Below are positions 24,739 to 33,586 of a stretch of 64,000 bases of DNA, one piece after another. Within the stretch, counting starts at the first letter, position 1. Each line of letters starts with the position of its first letter. Both the position numbers and the translations under genes were made by a program. The notes below the pieces were generated by a model. It did no database searches, was not told the origin of the DNA, and worked only from the letters and a program-made list of their open reading frames with translations. The DNA comes from Streptomyces liliiviolaceus (GTDB taxonomy: Bacteria; Actinomycetota; Actinomycetes; Streptomycetales; Streptomycetaceae): contig NZ_JAGPYQ010000001.1 of NCBI RefSeq assembly GCF_018070025.1, positions 4,216,001 through 4,280,000 on the forward strand, given 5' to 3'.

Positions 24739-25029
24739 ATGCTGTCGATGGCACTGGCCCGCGCCGCGGTGCGCCCCCTTACGAGGGCGTGTGGTGGGAT
24801 GTGGCAAACGGTACGCAGCTGGGTTGAGGGTCGGCAGGCCCGGCTGTTCGAGCGTGAGCGCCGGACCACCCTTCAGACCGTGCCCGCCGCGGTCCCGCAC
24901 GGCGCGTGGATCGTCGACCGCCGCGCGGACGGGAGCAGCCTGGAGCTGCTCATCCCGCCGGGCGGCTCATACCCCGATGTGCATGAAGGGCGCCCACAGT
25001 CCGGGGCTTCCGGGATACTGCTCCCGTAG
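24739..25029 (+). CDS. Hypothetical protein converging on the CHAT gene
   Basis: ATG 24739 gives 96 residues. The first 74 look genuine (basic helix W-Q-T-V-R-S-W-V-E-G-R-Q-A-R-L-F-E-R-E, then G-A-W-I-V-D-R-R-A-D-G-S-S-L-E-L-L-I-P-P-G). The last 20 overlap the 3' end of the CHAT gene on the other strand and may be run-on beyond a lost stop. Function is unknown. Confidence 0.5.
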   Translation: MLSMALARAAVRPLTRACGGMWQTVRSWVEGRQARLFERERRTTLQTVPAAVPHGAWIVDRRADGSSLELLIPPGGSYPDVHEGRPQSGASGILLP

Positions 25030-28000
25030 CCGCCGGGTGGCCACGTGCAGGGCGATCGCGGTGAGCCCGGTGCGCGGAGGAAGGGTGCCCGCGGCGGTCA
25101 GGTGCGTGTACAGGGTCGTCGCGGTGCGCGCGGCGACCTGGTCCTCGACCGCCCACAGCGTCCCGACGACGTGCGCGGCGCCTGCGGCGAGGAAAGAGGA
25201 GGCCAGATGCACAGCTTCGTCCGGCAGCCGCTCGCCGGCTGCGCTCGAACTGCACGCAGACAGCATCACCAGTCGCGTCCCGTCGAGCCGGTGGTGCAGC
25301 AGGTCACGCACCGACAGAGCCCCGTCCGCGAGCACCAGTCGGTTCGCGGACGGGTCCTGCCAGTCCGTCACACCGTGGCATGCGAAGTGCACAATGGGAT
25401 GCTGGCCAAGCTCGGAGAGCACGGTGGCGCGGCTCGCCTCACCGTCAGCCAACAGCGTGGTTTGCGGCATCATCTGGGCCACGGCCTCCGCCTCTTGGTG
25501 CGCATACGGCAGCGGAGGTACTCCCGGCGTGTTGGGCATCGCGACAACCAGGGCGCGACCGTGTCGACCCGCAAGGTGCGGCAACTCGCGGCGTGCCCGG
25601 CGGCGGCTCGCGGCCAGAGCCTGGACAGTTGGCGTGTAGGAGGAGACCACTCGGTCCAAAGCCGAGTCCCCGCCGTCTTGGTGGCGACCTGCGGCGTGCA
25701 GCGGCAGGCACGCCAGCAACCCGACTGGGCACCACCACACGCGCGGCCAGGGCCCGTCGTTGGCGGGCGTCGCGGTGACACCCAGGCTTTCCAGCACCGG
25801 CCCGACCGCGGAATCCCACAGCCACGCAAGTGTCTGAGAAACCTGCGACTGCGCACCCCACACCTTCCTGTGGAAGTTGTTCACGTGCGTAGCCAACTCA
25901 TCTGGTGTGAGGCCCGGCAGGGGTATGACATGCAGCGCGTCCCGTGGCCCCGCGCCCAGTACGAGTGCGTCGCTGCGGTGTCCGGCGACGTTCACAACGA
26001 TGACCGGGCCGTCATCGGGGTCCGGTCGCAGGTCATCGACCGTAAGCGGAAGGAGGAAGCGGCTGAAGCCGGGCAGCGCGCGGATCCGAGCGATCGTCTC
26101 CTCAAAGCGCATGCCGCCCGACAGCCGCGCGTCCGCATCGGCCTCAGGGGCCGACAGGGCGTCTCGCAGCCGCTGGAACTCGGCGTACAAGGCCGGCTCG
26201 CGCTCGGCCAGTTCCTCCAGCTCACCGCGCGCGGTGAGCACCTCACCGAGCAGGATGCCCCGGGCCTGCTCCAGCAGTTCCAGGGCGAGCCCCGGACGCC
26301 CCGCGTCGAGCGCGGCGGCGGCGGCCTCGGAGCCAAGTCCGGCTAGCCGCCCGAGCCGGTACTCACGGTCATCCCGGCTTAGCGAGGGCGGTGCAATGCG
26401 CGGCAGCAGTCCCACGGCCAGCTCAAAGCCCTTGACGGTCTCGGCAGAGTCGCCGTCCCGGCGGGCTGCGTCCGCATAGGCCCACGCGGCCCTCATCCGG
26501 ATCAGCGGGGGTGCGTCCGGAGGCTCGGCAGCGGCCCAAAGCGCCATGCGGCCTTCTGCGGCATCCTGTGGGTCACGGGCGTGGTCGTGCCGCAGACGCA
26601 GGGCATTGCCCAGATTGGCAAGCTGAGCGGCCCGGCCGGAATGCTTGTACGGAAGGGCCGCGACCGCCATCCGCAGCAGCCCGATCGTTTCATCCAGGTC
26701 GTCAACAGCGCCTGCGCCACACTCGAAGCGCGTGCGCAGGATCGCGCCAAGATTACCGAGGCGGGCAGGCCACGCCGGGTGATCACCGGGCGTGGACTCG
26801 ACCGCCGTGCGGGCGGCCTCCACCGCTTCCGCCAGCATTGAGGGATCGCTGGTCAGCGTATGGCGGCTGCGCAGGGCGTTGGCGAGATTGCTCAGCTGCG
26901 CGGCGCGCTCGGGGTGCCCGGGCGCCAGCAGGGGGATAGCCGCGCGCAGCAAAGTGATCGCCTCATCGAGATCCTCACGGGCGCCGCCGTTCAGGAAACG
27001 GGCCCGCAGCATCGCCGCCAGGTTGCTCATCCGGCCAGCCTGCACCTGGTGGTCCTCGGGCATCGACTCGACCGCCGTCCGGGCGTACGCAATTGCCTCT
27101 GTAAGAGCCGCCGAGTCACCGATGTGCTGGTGGAGCAGCCACAGTGCCGTGCTGATCTGTGCGGCCGCTGCCGGGTGGCCTGGATCTGTGGACGGGAGGC
27201 TGGTCAGGATCGAGCGCCGTAGGCGGACAGCCTCGAACAGGTCCTCTTGGTGGCCGGCGTGGTGGAAGCGTTCCTGGAGCGCGGCGGCCAGGCCGGCGAG
27301 CATGTCGGCCCGGTGCGCGTGATCCTCAGGGATCAGTGTGGCGGCTTCCCGGGCGGCGCGCATCGCTTCCCCCAGGCCTGCGGGGTCGCCGGTGCGGTTG
27401 TGCCAGCCGAGCAGGGCCTGGCCGAGGACGTGCAGCCGTGCCGGGTACTCCGGTGAGCCCGGAGGCGTCTGCGTGAGTGCCTCGCGCAGGAAACTCAGCG
27501 CCTCGGAGAGCGCGCGCTCGTCGCCGGTCCGGGAGAAGGTCTCGTACAGGACGGCCCCGAGGTCGCCGGACGTATGGGCGCGGCTGGCGCCGTCCAATGC
27601 GGCCTGCACCGCTCGCCGCGCGGCGTGCACGGCCTCTTCAAACCCCGCGGGATCCCTTTTGTGGCCGAAGCGGGCGAGTAGCGCGACTGACAGGACGGTC
27701 CAGGCCATGCTCCCGTTCACCGTGCGGGTGAGCTGTGTCTCGGCGCGCGCGGTGTCGAGGCAGACCGTCAAGGCCTCCTCGTCGCCGGTGTCCTCGTACA
27801 GGGACAGCAGCGCTTCGGTGAACTGCAGCAGGATCAGGGGACGGTCTGGCGATGCCTCGGGTGCGCCGTCGAGTGCCGCCGACAGGAGTTGCACGGCCGT
27901 TCGCAGGTCGGCGGGGTCGCGGGTGCTGCCGTACCGGTCAAGGTACGGCTGTGCCATGCCGCTCCAGGTGACCGGACTCTCCTGCTGTCCCGGGTCGGCA

Positions 28001-28338
28001 GAGGTGTCGATCAGCGGCAGCAAGGGGTCAGGGACCGCCAGGGGGTCGCGGCGGTGAATGCGGGAGAAGAGCGCGACCGCCGCCGCGAAGTCGTCGTCCT
28101 CTTCCTCGTCCCTGGAGTCTTCTCCGCTCAGGCAGTAGCGGTTCCAGTGCACGAGGGCCGCGACGCGGAGCGCCTCCAGAATCGCCGGCTCCGCATCGGG
28201 ATCCCTGCACTCCGGCGGAAGGGCGGCCACGAGGACACGGGCCTGCCGGGCGGCCATGTCGTCCAAAAGCGGTGCAGCGTCGCCGCACTCGGCCAGTGCG
28301 GCGAGCCGGGCCTGCAGGGCTGCAAGCAGAGCGGCCAT
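24967..28338 (-). CDS. TPR-CHAT protease (caspase-like)
   Basis: This 1123-residue protein has an N-terminal array of tetratricopeptide-like helical pairs (about 20-700; units such as A-Y-A-R-T-A-V-E-S-M-P-E-D-H and L-G-N-L-G-A-I-L-R-T-R) and a C-terminal CHAT domain with the dyad His988 in V-H-F-A-C-H-G and Cys1029 in M-L-S-A-C-S-S. CHAT proteases cut partner proteins after activation; in CRISPR-linked (Craspase) and gasdermin systems they are defence effectors. It is the third gene of a minus-strand set after a sigma factor and a small protein, 113 bp downstream of the latter. A proteolytic sensor or effector role is likely; its target is unknown. Confidence 0.88.
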   Translation of the reverse strand: MAALLAALQARLAALAECGDAAPLLDDMAARQARVLVAALPPECRDPDAEPAILEALRVAALVHWNRYCLSGEDSRDEEEDDDFAAAVALFSRIHRRDPLAVPDPLLPLIDTSADPGQQESPVTWSGMAQPYLDRYGSTRDPADLRTAVQLLSAALDGAPEASPDRPLILLQFTEALLSLYEDTGDEEALTVCLDTARAETQLTRTVNGSMAWTVLSVALLARFGHKRDPAGFEEAVHAARRAVQAALDGASRAHTSGDLGAVLYETFSRTGDERALSEALSFLREALTQTPPGSPEYPARLHVLGQALLGWHNRTGDPAGLGEAMRAAREAATLIPEDHAHRADMLAGLAAALQERFHHAGHQEDLFEAVRLRRSILTSLPSTDPGHPAAAAQISTALWLLHQHIGDSAALTEAIAYARTAVESMPEDHQVQAGRMSNLAAMLRARFLNGGAREDLDEAITLLRAAIPLLAPGHPERAAQLSNLANALRSRHTLTSDPSMLAEAVEAARTAVESTPGDHPAWPARLGNLGAILRTRFECGAGAVDDLDETIGLLRMAVAALPYKHSGRAAQLANLGNALRLRHDHARDPQDAAEGRMALWAAAEPPDAPPLIRMRAAWAYADAARRDGDSAETVKGFELAVGLLPRIAPPSLSRDDREYRLGRLAGLGSEAAAAALDAGRPGLALELLEQARGILLGEVLTARGELEELAEREPALYAEFQRLRDALSAPEADADARLSGGMRFEETIARIRALPGFSRFLLPLTVDDLRPDPDDGPVIVVNVAGHRSDALVLGAGPRDALHVIPLPGLTPDELATHVNNFHRKVWGAQSQVSQTLAWLWDSAVGPVLESLGVTATPANDGPWPRVWWCPVGLLACLPLHAAGRHQDGGDSALDRVVSSYTPTVQALAASRRRARRELPHLAGRHGRALVVAMPNTPGVPPLPYAHQEAEAVAQMMPQTTLLADGEASRATVLSELGQHPIVHFACHGVTDWQDPSANRLVLADGALSVRDLLHHRLDGTRLVMLSACSSSAAGERLPDEAVHLASSFLAAGAAHVVGTLWAVEDQVAARTATTLYTHLTAAGTLPPRTGLTAIALHVATRRLREQYPGSPGLWAPFMHIGV

Positions 28339-28450
28339 CACCGTAGGCCTGCCGGGCCACCGAGCGAGTGATCAGCCCACGCCGGAGGGATGCCGTACGA
28401 GCCCAAGCTGGCGGTTGTACGGCATCTCGCCCGCGCACGCCGGGAAAGAA

Positions 28451-28771
28451 TCAATCGCGGCCTGTCCGTCCCGTTGCAGGTGTGCCGGAGTCGTCGGCGC
28501 GCAGTTCGCCGCTCTCCGGGCTCTCGGAGACATCCCAGGTGCGAGGGTGTGCAGCGATCTCCTCCCATACCAGGGCCCCGATGAGGTCGTGGCGGGCGGC
28601 ACGGCGTTCAGCGACGCCGCGTGCAGCCTCGTCGAGCAGTTCGTCCTCGCTCAGCGCGGAGACATCACGGACGGCCTGTCGGCGGGCAGCCTCCGCTTTG
28701 ATCCCGCCGAGCCAGGGGTTCGCGGCACCGGACCCGGGAGCGGCCTGGCCGGAATCCTTCGCGTACGTCAT
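28451..28771 (-). CDS. Small helical protein between the sigma factor and the CHAT protease
   Basis: ATG 28771 behind GGAGG gives 106 residues; it overlaps the sigma-factor stop by 4 nt (ATGA). It is hydrophilic, with charged helices (I-K-A-E-A-A-R-R-Q-A-V-R-D, E-D-E-L-L-D-E-A-A-R-G-V-A) and no membrane helix or zinc motif, so it is not a standard anti-sigma factor. Tight coupling with the sigma gene suggests it binds the sigma factor or links it to the protease. Confidence 0.65.
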   Translation of the reverse strand: MTYAKDSGQAAPGSGAANPWLGGIKAEAARRQAVRDVSALSEDELLDEAARGVAERRAARHDLIGALVWEEIAAHPRTWDVSESPESGELRADDSGTPATGRTGRD

Positions 28772-29577
28772 GACTGTGCCTCCGGACGTTCTTCGAGAAG
28801 CGCCGAAAGTGCCCTGCGTGCCCGGAACAGGCGGGTACGCACGGTCGGCACCGGGATACCGAGGAGCGGGGCGATGTCCTGCGGGTCCAGGTCGGACATC
28901 GACAGCGTGAGCACTTCCTGGTGCGCGGGGCTCAGACGCAGGAAGGCACGTGCCAGGTCGGCGCGTGCGATGACGGCTTCGGCTGCGGCGGCGCCATCGG
29001 CGACCGGCACGGGAAGCGCGGCGTCGAGTGCCCGCGTGCGATTCCGGGCCCGCAACCACCTGAGGGCGAGCCGCCAGGCGACCTTGATGGTGTAGGCGAG
29101 AGGGTTGTCCATCCTGGACACCCGCTCCCAGCGTTCGTAGACGATCACGAACGCCTCCTGTGTGATGTCCTCGGCCTGGGTGGGATCGTCGCGCAACAGG
29201 ACTCCGATCGCGCGCCGGGTCCGCTCAAAATTCTCGCGGACGAAGAAGGCCTCAAGGCCGGTCGCGGCAGTATTTGTACGCGGCGCCTCGGACGTAGGGG
29301 CCCGTGGCGCGGCGACCTCAGTGAAGGTGATCCGCTCGGCGTCGCCGCCTGCGGGCAGCACGAGGTGGTCCTCGTCCAGCGCGTCGGTGGGCGGCCCGCC
29401 TCGGTGGGCGGCAGGCCGAACTGAGGGCGCCGGGGCCAGGGCGACGTCTCGGAACCGTAACCCCGTGTCGTCGGAGGACGGCTCGGAACACGGATCAAGG
29501 TGCGGCTCGGTGTCTGGTGGCGGCTGGGCTGGGAGCGCTTTGGCCACGAGCGGCTCCTGCTCGCCGGATCCGTTCAC
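28768..29577 (-). CDS. RNA polymerase sigma-70/ECF-like factor with long N-terminal extension
   Basis: The 269-residue protein has a disordered Pro/Ala-rich first 100 residues, then region 2 (D-D-P-T-Q-A-E-D-I-T-Q-E-A-F-V-I-V-Y-E-R-W near 131-151, and N-P-L-A-Y-T-I-K-V-A-W near 158) and region 4 (L-S-P-A-H-Q-E-V-L-T-L-S-M-S-D-L-D near 218 with helix-turn-helix I-P-V-P-T-V-R-T-R-L-F-R-A-R-R near 243). It would direct RNA polymerase to a special promoter set. The start is GTG 29577. The extension of over 90 residues is unusual for an ECF factor. It heads the CHAT operon. Confidence 0.82.
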   Translation of the reverse strand: MNGSGEQEPLVAKALPAQPPPDTEPHLDPCSEPSSDDTGLRFRDVALAPAPSVRPAAHRGGPPTDALDEDHLVLPAGGDAERITFTEVAAPRAPTSEAPRTNTAATGLEAFFVRENFERTRRAIGVLLRDDPTQAEDITQEAFVIVYERWERVSRMDNPLAYTIKVAWRLALRWLRARNRTRALDAALPVPVADGAAAAEAVIARADLARAFLRLSPAHQEVLTLSMSDLDPQDIAPLLGIPVPTVRTRLFRARRALSALLEERPEAQS

Positions 29578-29924
29578 AGATGCGTCCTTCCCTCCGTAAC
29601 GGACAGTCAGTCAGCGCGGACGGTTCCGGGGGACTCCAGGCGGCCGATCGCACGTAATACCCGGACAAGGAACGAGGAGGGGGCCGCGTTCCCCGCACGA
29701 GCCAGTTTTTTTTCCAGCGGCTCCCGAGGGAACTGCATGAGGCGCAGCCACTCGAAGATCCTGCCGCTCAAGCAAGGCGGAGACTTCGCCTACGTCCGGG
29801 AGAGCTGCCGCCCAACCTCGAGCGCATCGACCGCTCCGGGCGCCGCTATGAGAAGCCGTCCACCTCACGAACATGTGCATCACGAAGAGCGCAGGTCAGC
29901 TCCTACCCGTACACCTCTCCGCTC
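29578..29924. other. Intergenic region before helicase copy B
   Basis: This should carry the promoter of the minus-strand sigma-CHAT operon. On the plus strand a short protein-like run L-P-P-N-L-E-R-I-D-R-S-G-R-R-Y-E-K-P (about 29810-29860) in the helicase frame is a remnant of another gene. A T8 run lies at 29705-29712. No complete gene is seen. Confidence 0.4.
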
Positions 29925-32086
29925 GGTAAAACGGACGAGGCCCACGGAACCGCTGGCGATCTTGGCCGTCCGTGGGCAGCGATCCACGACAACGCCCGTA
30001 TCCCGGCGGACTTCCGGTTCTACCTCACTGCCACCCCTCGCATCCTCGCCGCGGCCCGCCCGCAGAAGGGCACGGACGGCCAGGAGGCCGAGATCGCGAC
30101 CATGGCCGACGACCCGGAGGGCACCTACGGCACGTGGCTCGCAGAGCTGGGTCTGAGCGAGGCCATCGAACGCGAAATCCTTGCCGGATTCGAGATCGAC
30201 GTGCTCGAGATTCGCGATCCCTCGCCGGTTCTCGGGGAATCGGAGGAGGCGCGGCGGGGCCGGCGCCTGGCGCTCCTGCAGACCGCACTTCTGGAGCACG
30301 CCGCGGCGTACAACCTCCGTACGCTCATGACGTTCCACCAGAAGGTCGAAGAAGCCGCGGCGTTCGCGGACAAGCTGCCCGAGACCGCTGCCGAGCTGTA
30401 CGCCAACGACGCGTCCGACGCCGACCTGGCCGCCGCGGACAAGCTCCCCGCGTCCTCGATCGACGCGGAATTCTACGAGCTGGAGGCCGGCCGCCACGTC
30501 CCCCCGGACCGAGTGTGGTCGGCCTGGCTCTGCGGCAACCACCTCGTGGCCGAACGCCGAGAGGCGCTGCGCCAGTTCGCCAACGGCATCGACGCAGCCG
30601 GGCACCGGGTCCACCGCGCGTTCCTCGCCAGCGTTCGCGTCCTCGGGGAAGGCGTCGACATCACCGGCGAGCGAGGAGTCGAAGCGGTGTGCTTCGCCGA
30701 CACCCGCGGCTCGCAGGTGGAGATCGTGCAGAACATCGGCCGGGCACTGAGGCTCAACAAGGACGGCTCCACCAAGGTCGCCAGGATCATCGTGCCGGTG
30801 TTCCTGGAGTCGAACGAGGACCCGACCGACATGGTCGCCTCCGCGAGCTTCAAGCCGCTCGTAGCGGTCCTCCAGGGCCTGCGCTCGCATGATGAGCGCC
30901 TGGTCGAGCAGCTCGCCTCCCGCGCGCTCACCAGCGGCAAGCGCAAGGTCCACGTCCAGCGCGACGAGAACGGGCAGATCGTCGGGGCCCGCGGCGGGAG
31001 CGACGGCGAGGACCAGGACCACGACGACGACACCGACGCCGCTACCGAGTCTGCGCTGCTGCACTTCTCCAGCCCACGCGACGCCGCGACCATCGCCGCG
31101 TTCCTCCGTACTCGGGTGTACCGGCCGGAGTCCCTGGTGTGGCTGGAGGGCTACCAAGCCCTCATCCGGTGGCGGGCGGAGAACGAGATCACCGGCCTCC
31201 ACGCCGTGCCCTACGACACCGAGGTCGAGGTCGGGACGACGAAGACGTTTCCGCTTGGCCGGTGGGTACACCAGCAGCGCAAGGCGCTGCGGACCGGGGA
31301 GCTGGAGGAGCGGCGCAAGACCCTCCTGGACGCCCCGGAGGCCGGGATGCTCTGGGAACCGGGCGAAGAAGCGTGGGAGGCCAAGCTGGCCGCCCTGCGG
31401 TCGTACCGGCGGGCCACCGGGCACCTCGCGCCGCGTCAGGACGCCGTCTGGGGCGAGGGCGACGCGATGGTGCCCATCGGACAGCACATGGCCAACCTCC
31501 GGCGCAAAGGCGCCAAAAACGGCCTGGGCAAGGACCCGGAGCGGGCCTCCGCACGCGCGCAGCAGCTGACGCAGATCGACCCCGACTGGAACTGCCCCTG
31601 GCCGCTGGACTGGCAGCGCCATTACCGCGTCCTCGCGGACCTGGTCGACGCCGACGGCCAGCTGCCAGACATCGCACCCGGCGTGCTGATGGACGGCGAC
31701 GACATCGGCAAGTGGCTCCAGCAGCAGACCCAGCCCGGCACCCGGGCGCAGCTGTCGACCGAGCAGCAGGAGCGGCTGACCCAGCTGGGCGTCACGCCCG
31801 TGGAGGCGCCGTCTCCCGCACCGGCCGCCAAGGGTGCGACGAAAAGGCCAGAGCAAGGCGCAGCAGGCGTTCCAGCGGGGGCTTGGCGGCGCTCGCGCAG
31901 TGGGTCGAGAGGGAGGGCCAGCGGTCGGTTCCTCGCGGCCACAGCGAAGAGATCGCGGTCGGCGGCGAGGCGGAGCCGGTGGCCGTGAAGCTGGGTGTGT
32001 GGGTCTCCAACACCAAAACGAGGCGGGACAAGCTCACCCAGGACCAGCTCGACGCACTGCGCGAGTTGGGGGTGGAGTGGGCGTAG
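29925..32086 (+). pseudogene. Decayed helicase, copy B (C-terminal part with helicase-associated domains)
   Basis: From G-K-T-D-E-A-H (29925) this copy follows the same protein as copy A but lacks the ATP-binding N-terminus. It keeps motif III (L-T-A-T-P), the C-terminal lobe (V-L-G-E-G-V-D-I-T-G and Q-N-I-G-R-A-L-R), an acidic Asp-rich linker near 31010 and helicase-associated repeats (L-G-R-W-V-H-Q-Q-R and I-G-Q-H-M-A-N-L-R-R). Near the end the frame slips twice: at the AAAA run near 31842 and near 31890. The normal terminus (L-R-E-L-G-V-E-W-A) is reached in a third frame at 32086. From ATG 30102 one frame runs to 31988. It cannot be an active helicase. Confidence 0.8.
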
Positions 32087-32101
32087 GTATCTGCCGGAAT
32101 G

Positions 32102-32140
32102 GAAGAGAAGGTTCACCGTTGGCCGGTGAACCTTCTCTTC
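32102..32140. terminator. Long bidirectional terminator hairpin
   Basis: GAAGAGAAGGTTCACCG (32102-32118) pairs perfectly with its complement at 32124-32140 around a 5-nt loop, a 17-bp stem. It lies between the helicase remnant end (plus strand) and the end of the small basic protein gene (minus strand) and can serve both. Confidence 0.85.
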
Positions 32141-32174
32141 GGGATGGGTGTGCGGACGGGCTACGTCCGCGCAC

Positions 32175-32306
32175 CTACTTCTTCTTCTTGGGGGTCTCGT
32201 TGACCGTGGTCTTGGGGTGGCGCTTGACAGTGGACTGCTTGACGAACTTGCCGGTGATCGCGCTGCGTCCGCGGCCGGCGCTGGAGGTGGAGGTCTTCTT
32301 GGGCAT
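32175..32306 (-). CDS. Small basic protein, paralogue of the one at 23.2 kb
   Basis: ATG 32306 gives 43 residues. The core GRSAITGKFVKQSTVKRHP followed by T-T-V-N-E differs from the copy at 23.2 kb at only a few positions; both ends are Lys-rich. It is divergent from the XRE-ImmA pair at 32.4 kb across an operator-rich 130 bp. Function is unknown; the repeated pairing suggests the peptide and the XRE-ImmA switch work together. Confidence 0.75.
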   Translation of the reverse strand: MPKKTSTSSAGRGRSAITGKFVKQSTVKRHPKTTVNETPKKKK

Positions 32307-32338
32307 GGTGGACTGGTTCCCTTCGAGCTAGCCTGACT

Positions 32339-32387
32339 GTCTCGACTTCGAGACGGTACGTCGAGACTAGATCACCAGTGTCGTGAT
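32339..32387. promoter_or_regulatory. Operator-rich divergent promoter of small basic protein and XRE-ImmA
   Basis: GTCTCGAC (32339-32346) and GTCGAGAC (32360-32367) form an inverted repeat, with an inner TCTCGA-CT-TCGAGA palindrome at 32340-32353. A second inverted repeat ATCAC-7-GTGAT follows at 32371-32387. These are the expected binding sites of the XRE protein encoded at 32437. Confidence 0.7.
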
Positions 32388-32436
32388 AGTCAAACAGTGT
32401 TTCGGAAGTGACTCCTCTGGGATCGGAAGGACCGAA

Positions 32437-32814
32437 GTGGCCAAGGACCAGATCGACGTCGACGCGCTCTACTCGGCGCTCGACGCCCAGCGAACCGCCC
32501 GCGAGCTCTCCTGGCGGCAACTGGCCAAGGAACTTCAGGTCAGCCCGTCCTTGCTCTCCCGGATGGCCAACGGATTGCGCCCGGACGCGGACGCCTTCAT
32601 CACCCTGGTTCAGTGGCTCGGAGTCCCGGCCGAGCAGTTCGCAGTGGGGGGTGAGGCGCCTGCGCAGCGAGATGAGCCAGAGCTTGTCACGCAAATCGGA
32701 TCACTGCTCCGGGCACGTAAGGACCTCGAACCCGAGGACGTCGCGTATCTGGAGGTCGTCATAAACGCCACGGTGCGCCGTGTGAAGGCCTTGCCACGGG
32801 ACAAGGAGGCGTAG
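32437..32814 (+). CDS. XRE-family repressor, copy 2 (ImmA partner)
   Basis: GTG 32437 behind GGAAGG gives 125 residues. The helix-turn-helix is L-S-W-R-Q-L-A-K-E-L-Q-V-S-P-S-L-L-S-R-M-A-N-G near 21-43. The C-terminal half is helical and acidic. Inverted repeats just upstream suit autoregulation. Its stop overlaps the ImmA start by 1 nt (TAGTG). It is only distantly similar to copy 1. Confidence 0.82.
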   Translation: MAKDQIDVDALYSALDAQRTARELSWRQLAKELQVSPSLLSRMANGLRPDADAFITLVQWLGVPAEQFAVGGEAPAQRDEPELVTQIGSLLRARKDLEPEDVAYLEVVINATVRRVKALPRDKEA

Positions 32815-33392
32815 TGCGAAGAGGGTTCAAGGCCGAGGCGAAGCGCCTGGCGCTGGAGGTCAGGGAAGAACTCGGCGTCACGACGCACGAAGCGATGGAC
32901 CCGTACACCCTCGCCGAGCTCTACGGCATCGACGTCTTCACCCTGCACGACGTCACCGAAGACCACTCCGAAGCGACAGCCGCCCTGCGCCACTTCACCG
33001 AAATCCGGCCCGATGTCTTTTCCGCAGCGGTCCTGTGCCTTGGCCGCCGCCTGGTGATCGTGGAGAACTCCGGGCACGAACGACCCCGGCGGTCTTCCAC
33101 CCTCGCACACGAGATGTCCCATATCCTCCTTGAACACAAGTTCACTACGCTGCTTCGCACCTCGGGACGCGAGTGCCGCAACAGCGACCACGACCAGGAG
33201 AGCGAAGCAGCAGAACTCTCCGGGGAACTGCTCCTTCCTTCGGATGCGGCCCGCCGACTGGCCTACAACGGTGTAGACGACGAATCTGTGGCTGCCCGCT
33301 TCGGTATCAGCACCGAGTTCGCGCGCTGGCGGATGAATGTCACGGGAGCCCGACTCATAGCTCAACGTGCAAAGGCCCGAAGCAGCCGCTGA
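32814..33392 (+). CDS. ImmA/IrrE family metallopeptidase, copy 2
   Basis: The 192-residue protein has L-A-H-E-M-S-H-I-L-L-E-H near 99-110 (HExxH) and a following E-S-E-A-A-E-L-S-G-E-L-L-L-P near 129 with the third-ligand Glu. The start is GTG 32814, coupled to the XRE gene. It would switch off its partner repressor in response to a signal. It carries a longer C-terminal helical part than copy 1. Confidence 0.88.
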   Translation: MRRGFKAEAKRLALEVREELGVTTHEAMDPYTLAELYGIDVFTLHDVTEDHSEATAALRHFTEIRPDVFSAAVLCLGRRLVIVENSGHERPRRSSTLAHEMSHILLEHKFTTLLRTSGRECRNSDHDQESEAAELSGELLLPSDAARRLAYNGVDDESVAARFGISTEFARWRMNVTGARLIAQRAKARSSR

Positions 33393-33586
33393 CACACTGC
33401 AGCGGTTCTCCGTCGCCTGGTATGCCGACAGCCATACCAGGCAGTGAAACCGAGCAAATTCAGTTGCAGTTGAGCAGGCGCTACGAGGCGCTCGCACCTC
33501 GTCCACAGCACAATAGGGCAGCACCATGCTCTTCAGGTGAGCTGGCAACACGGGCCCTCGGGTCCGCATTGCCAGCGCGAGCAAGG

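Noticed and set aside
24967..29577. CRISPR type III-E (Craspase) locus around the CHAT gene
   Set aside because: No repeat-spacer array or Cas protein is seen anywhere in the window.
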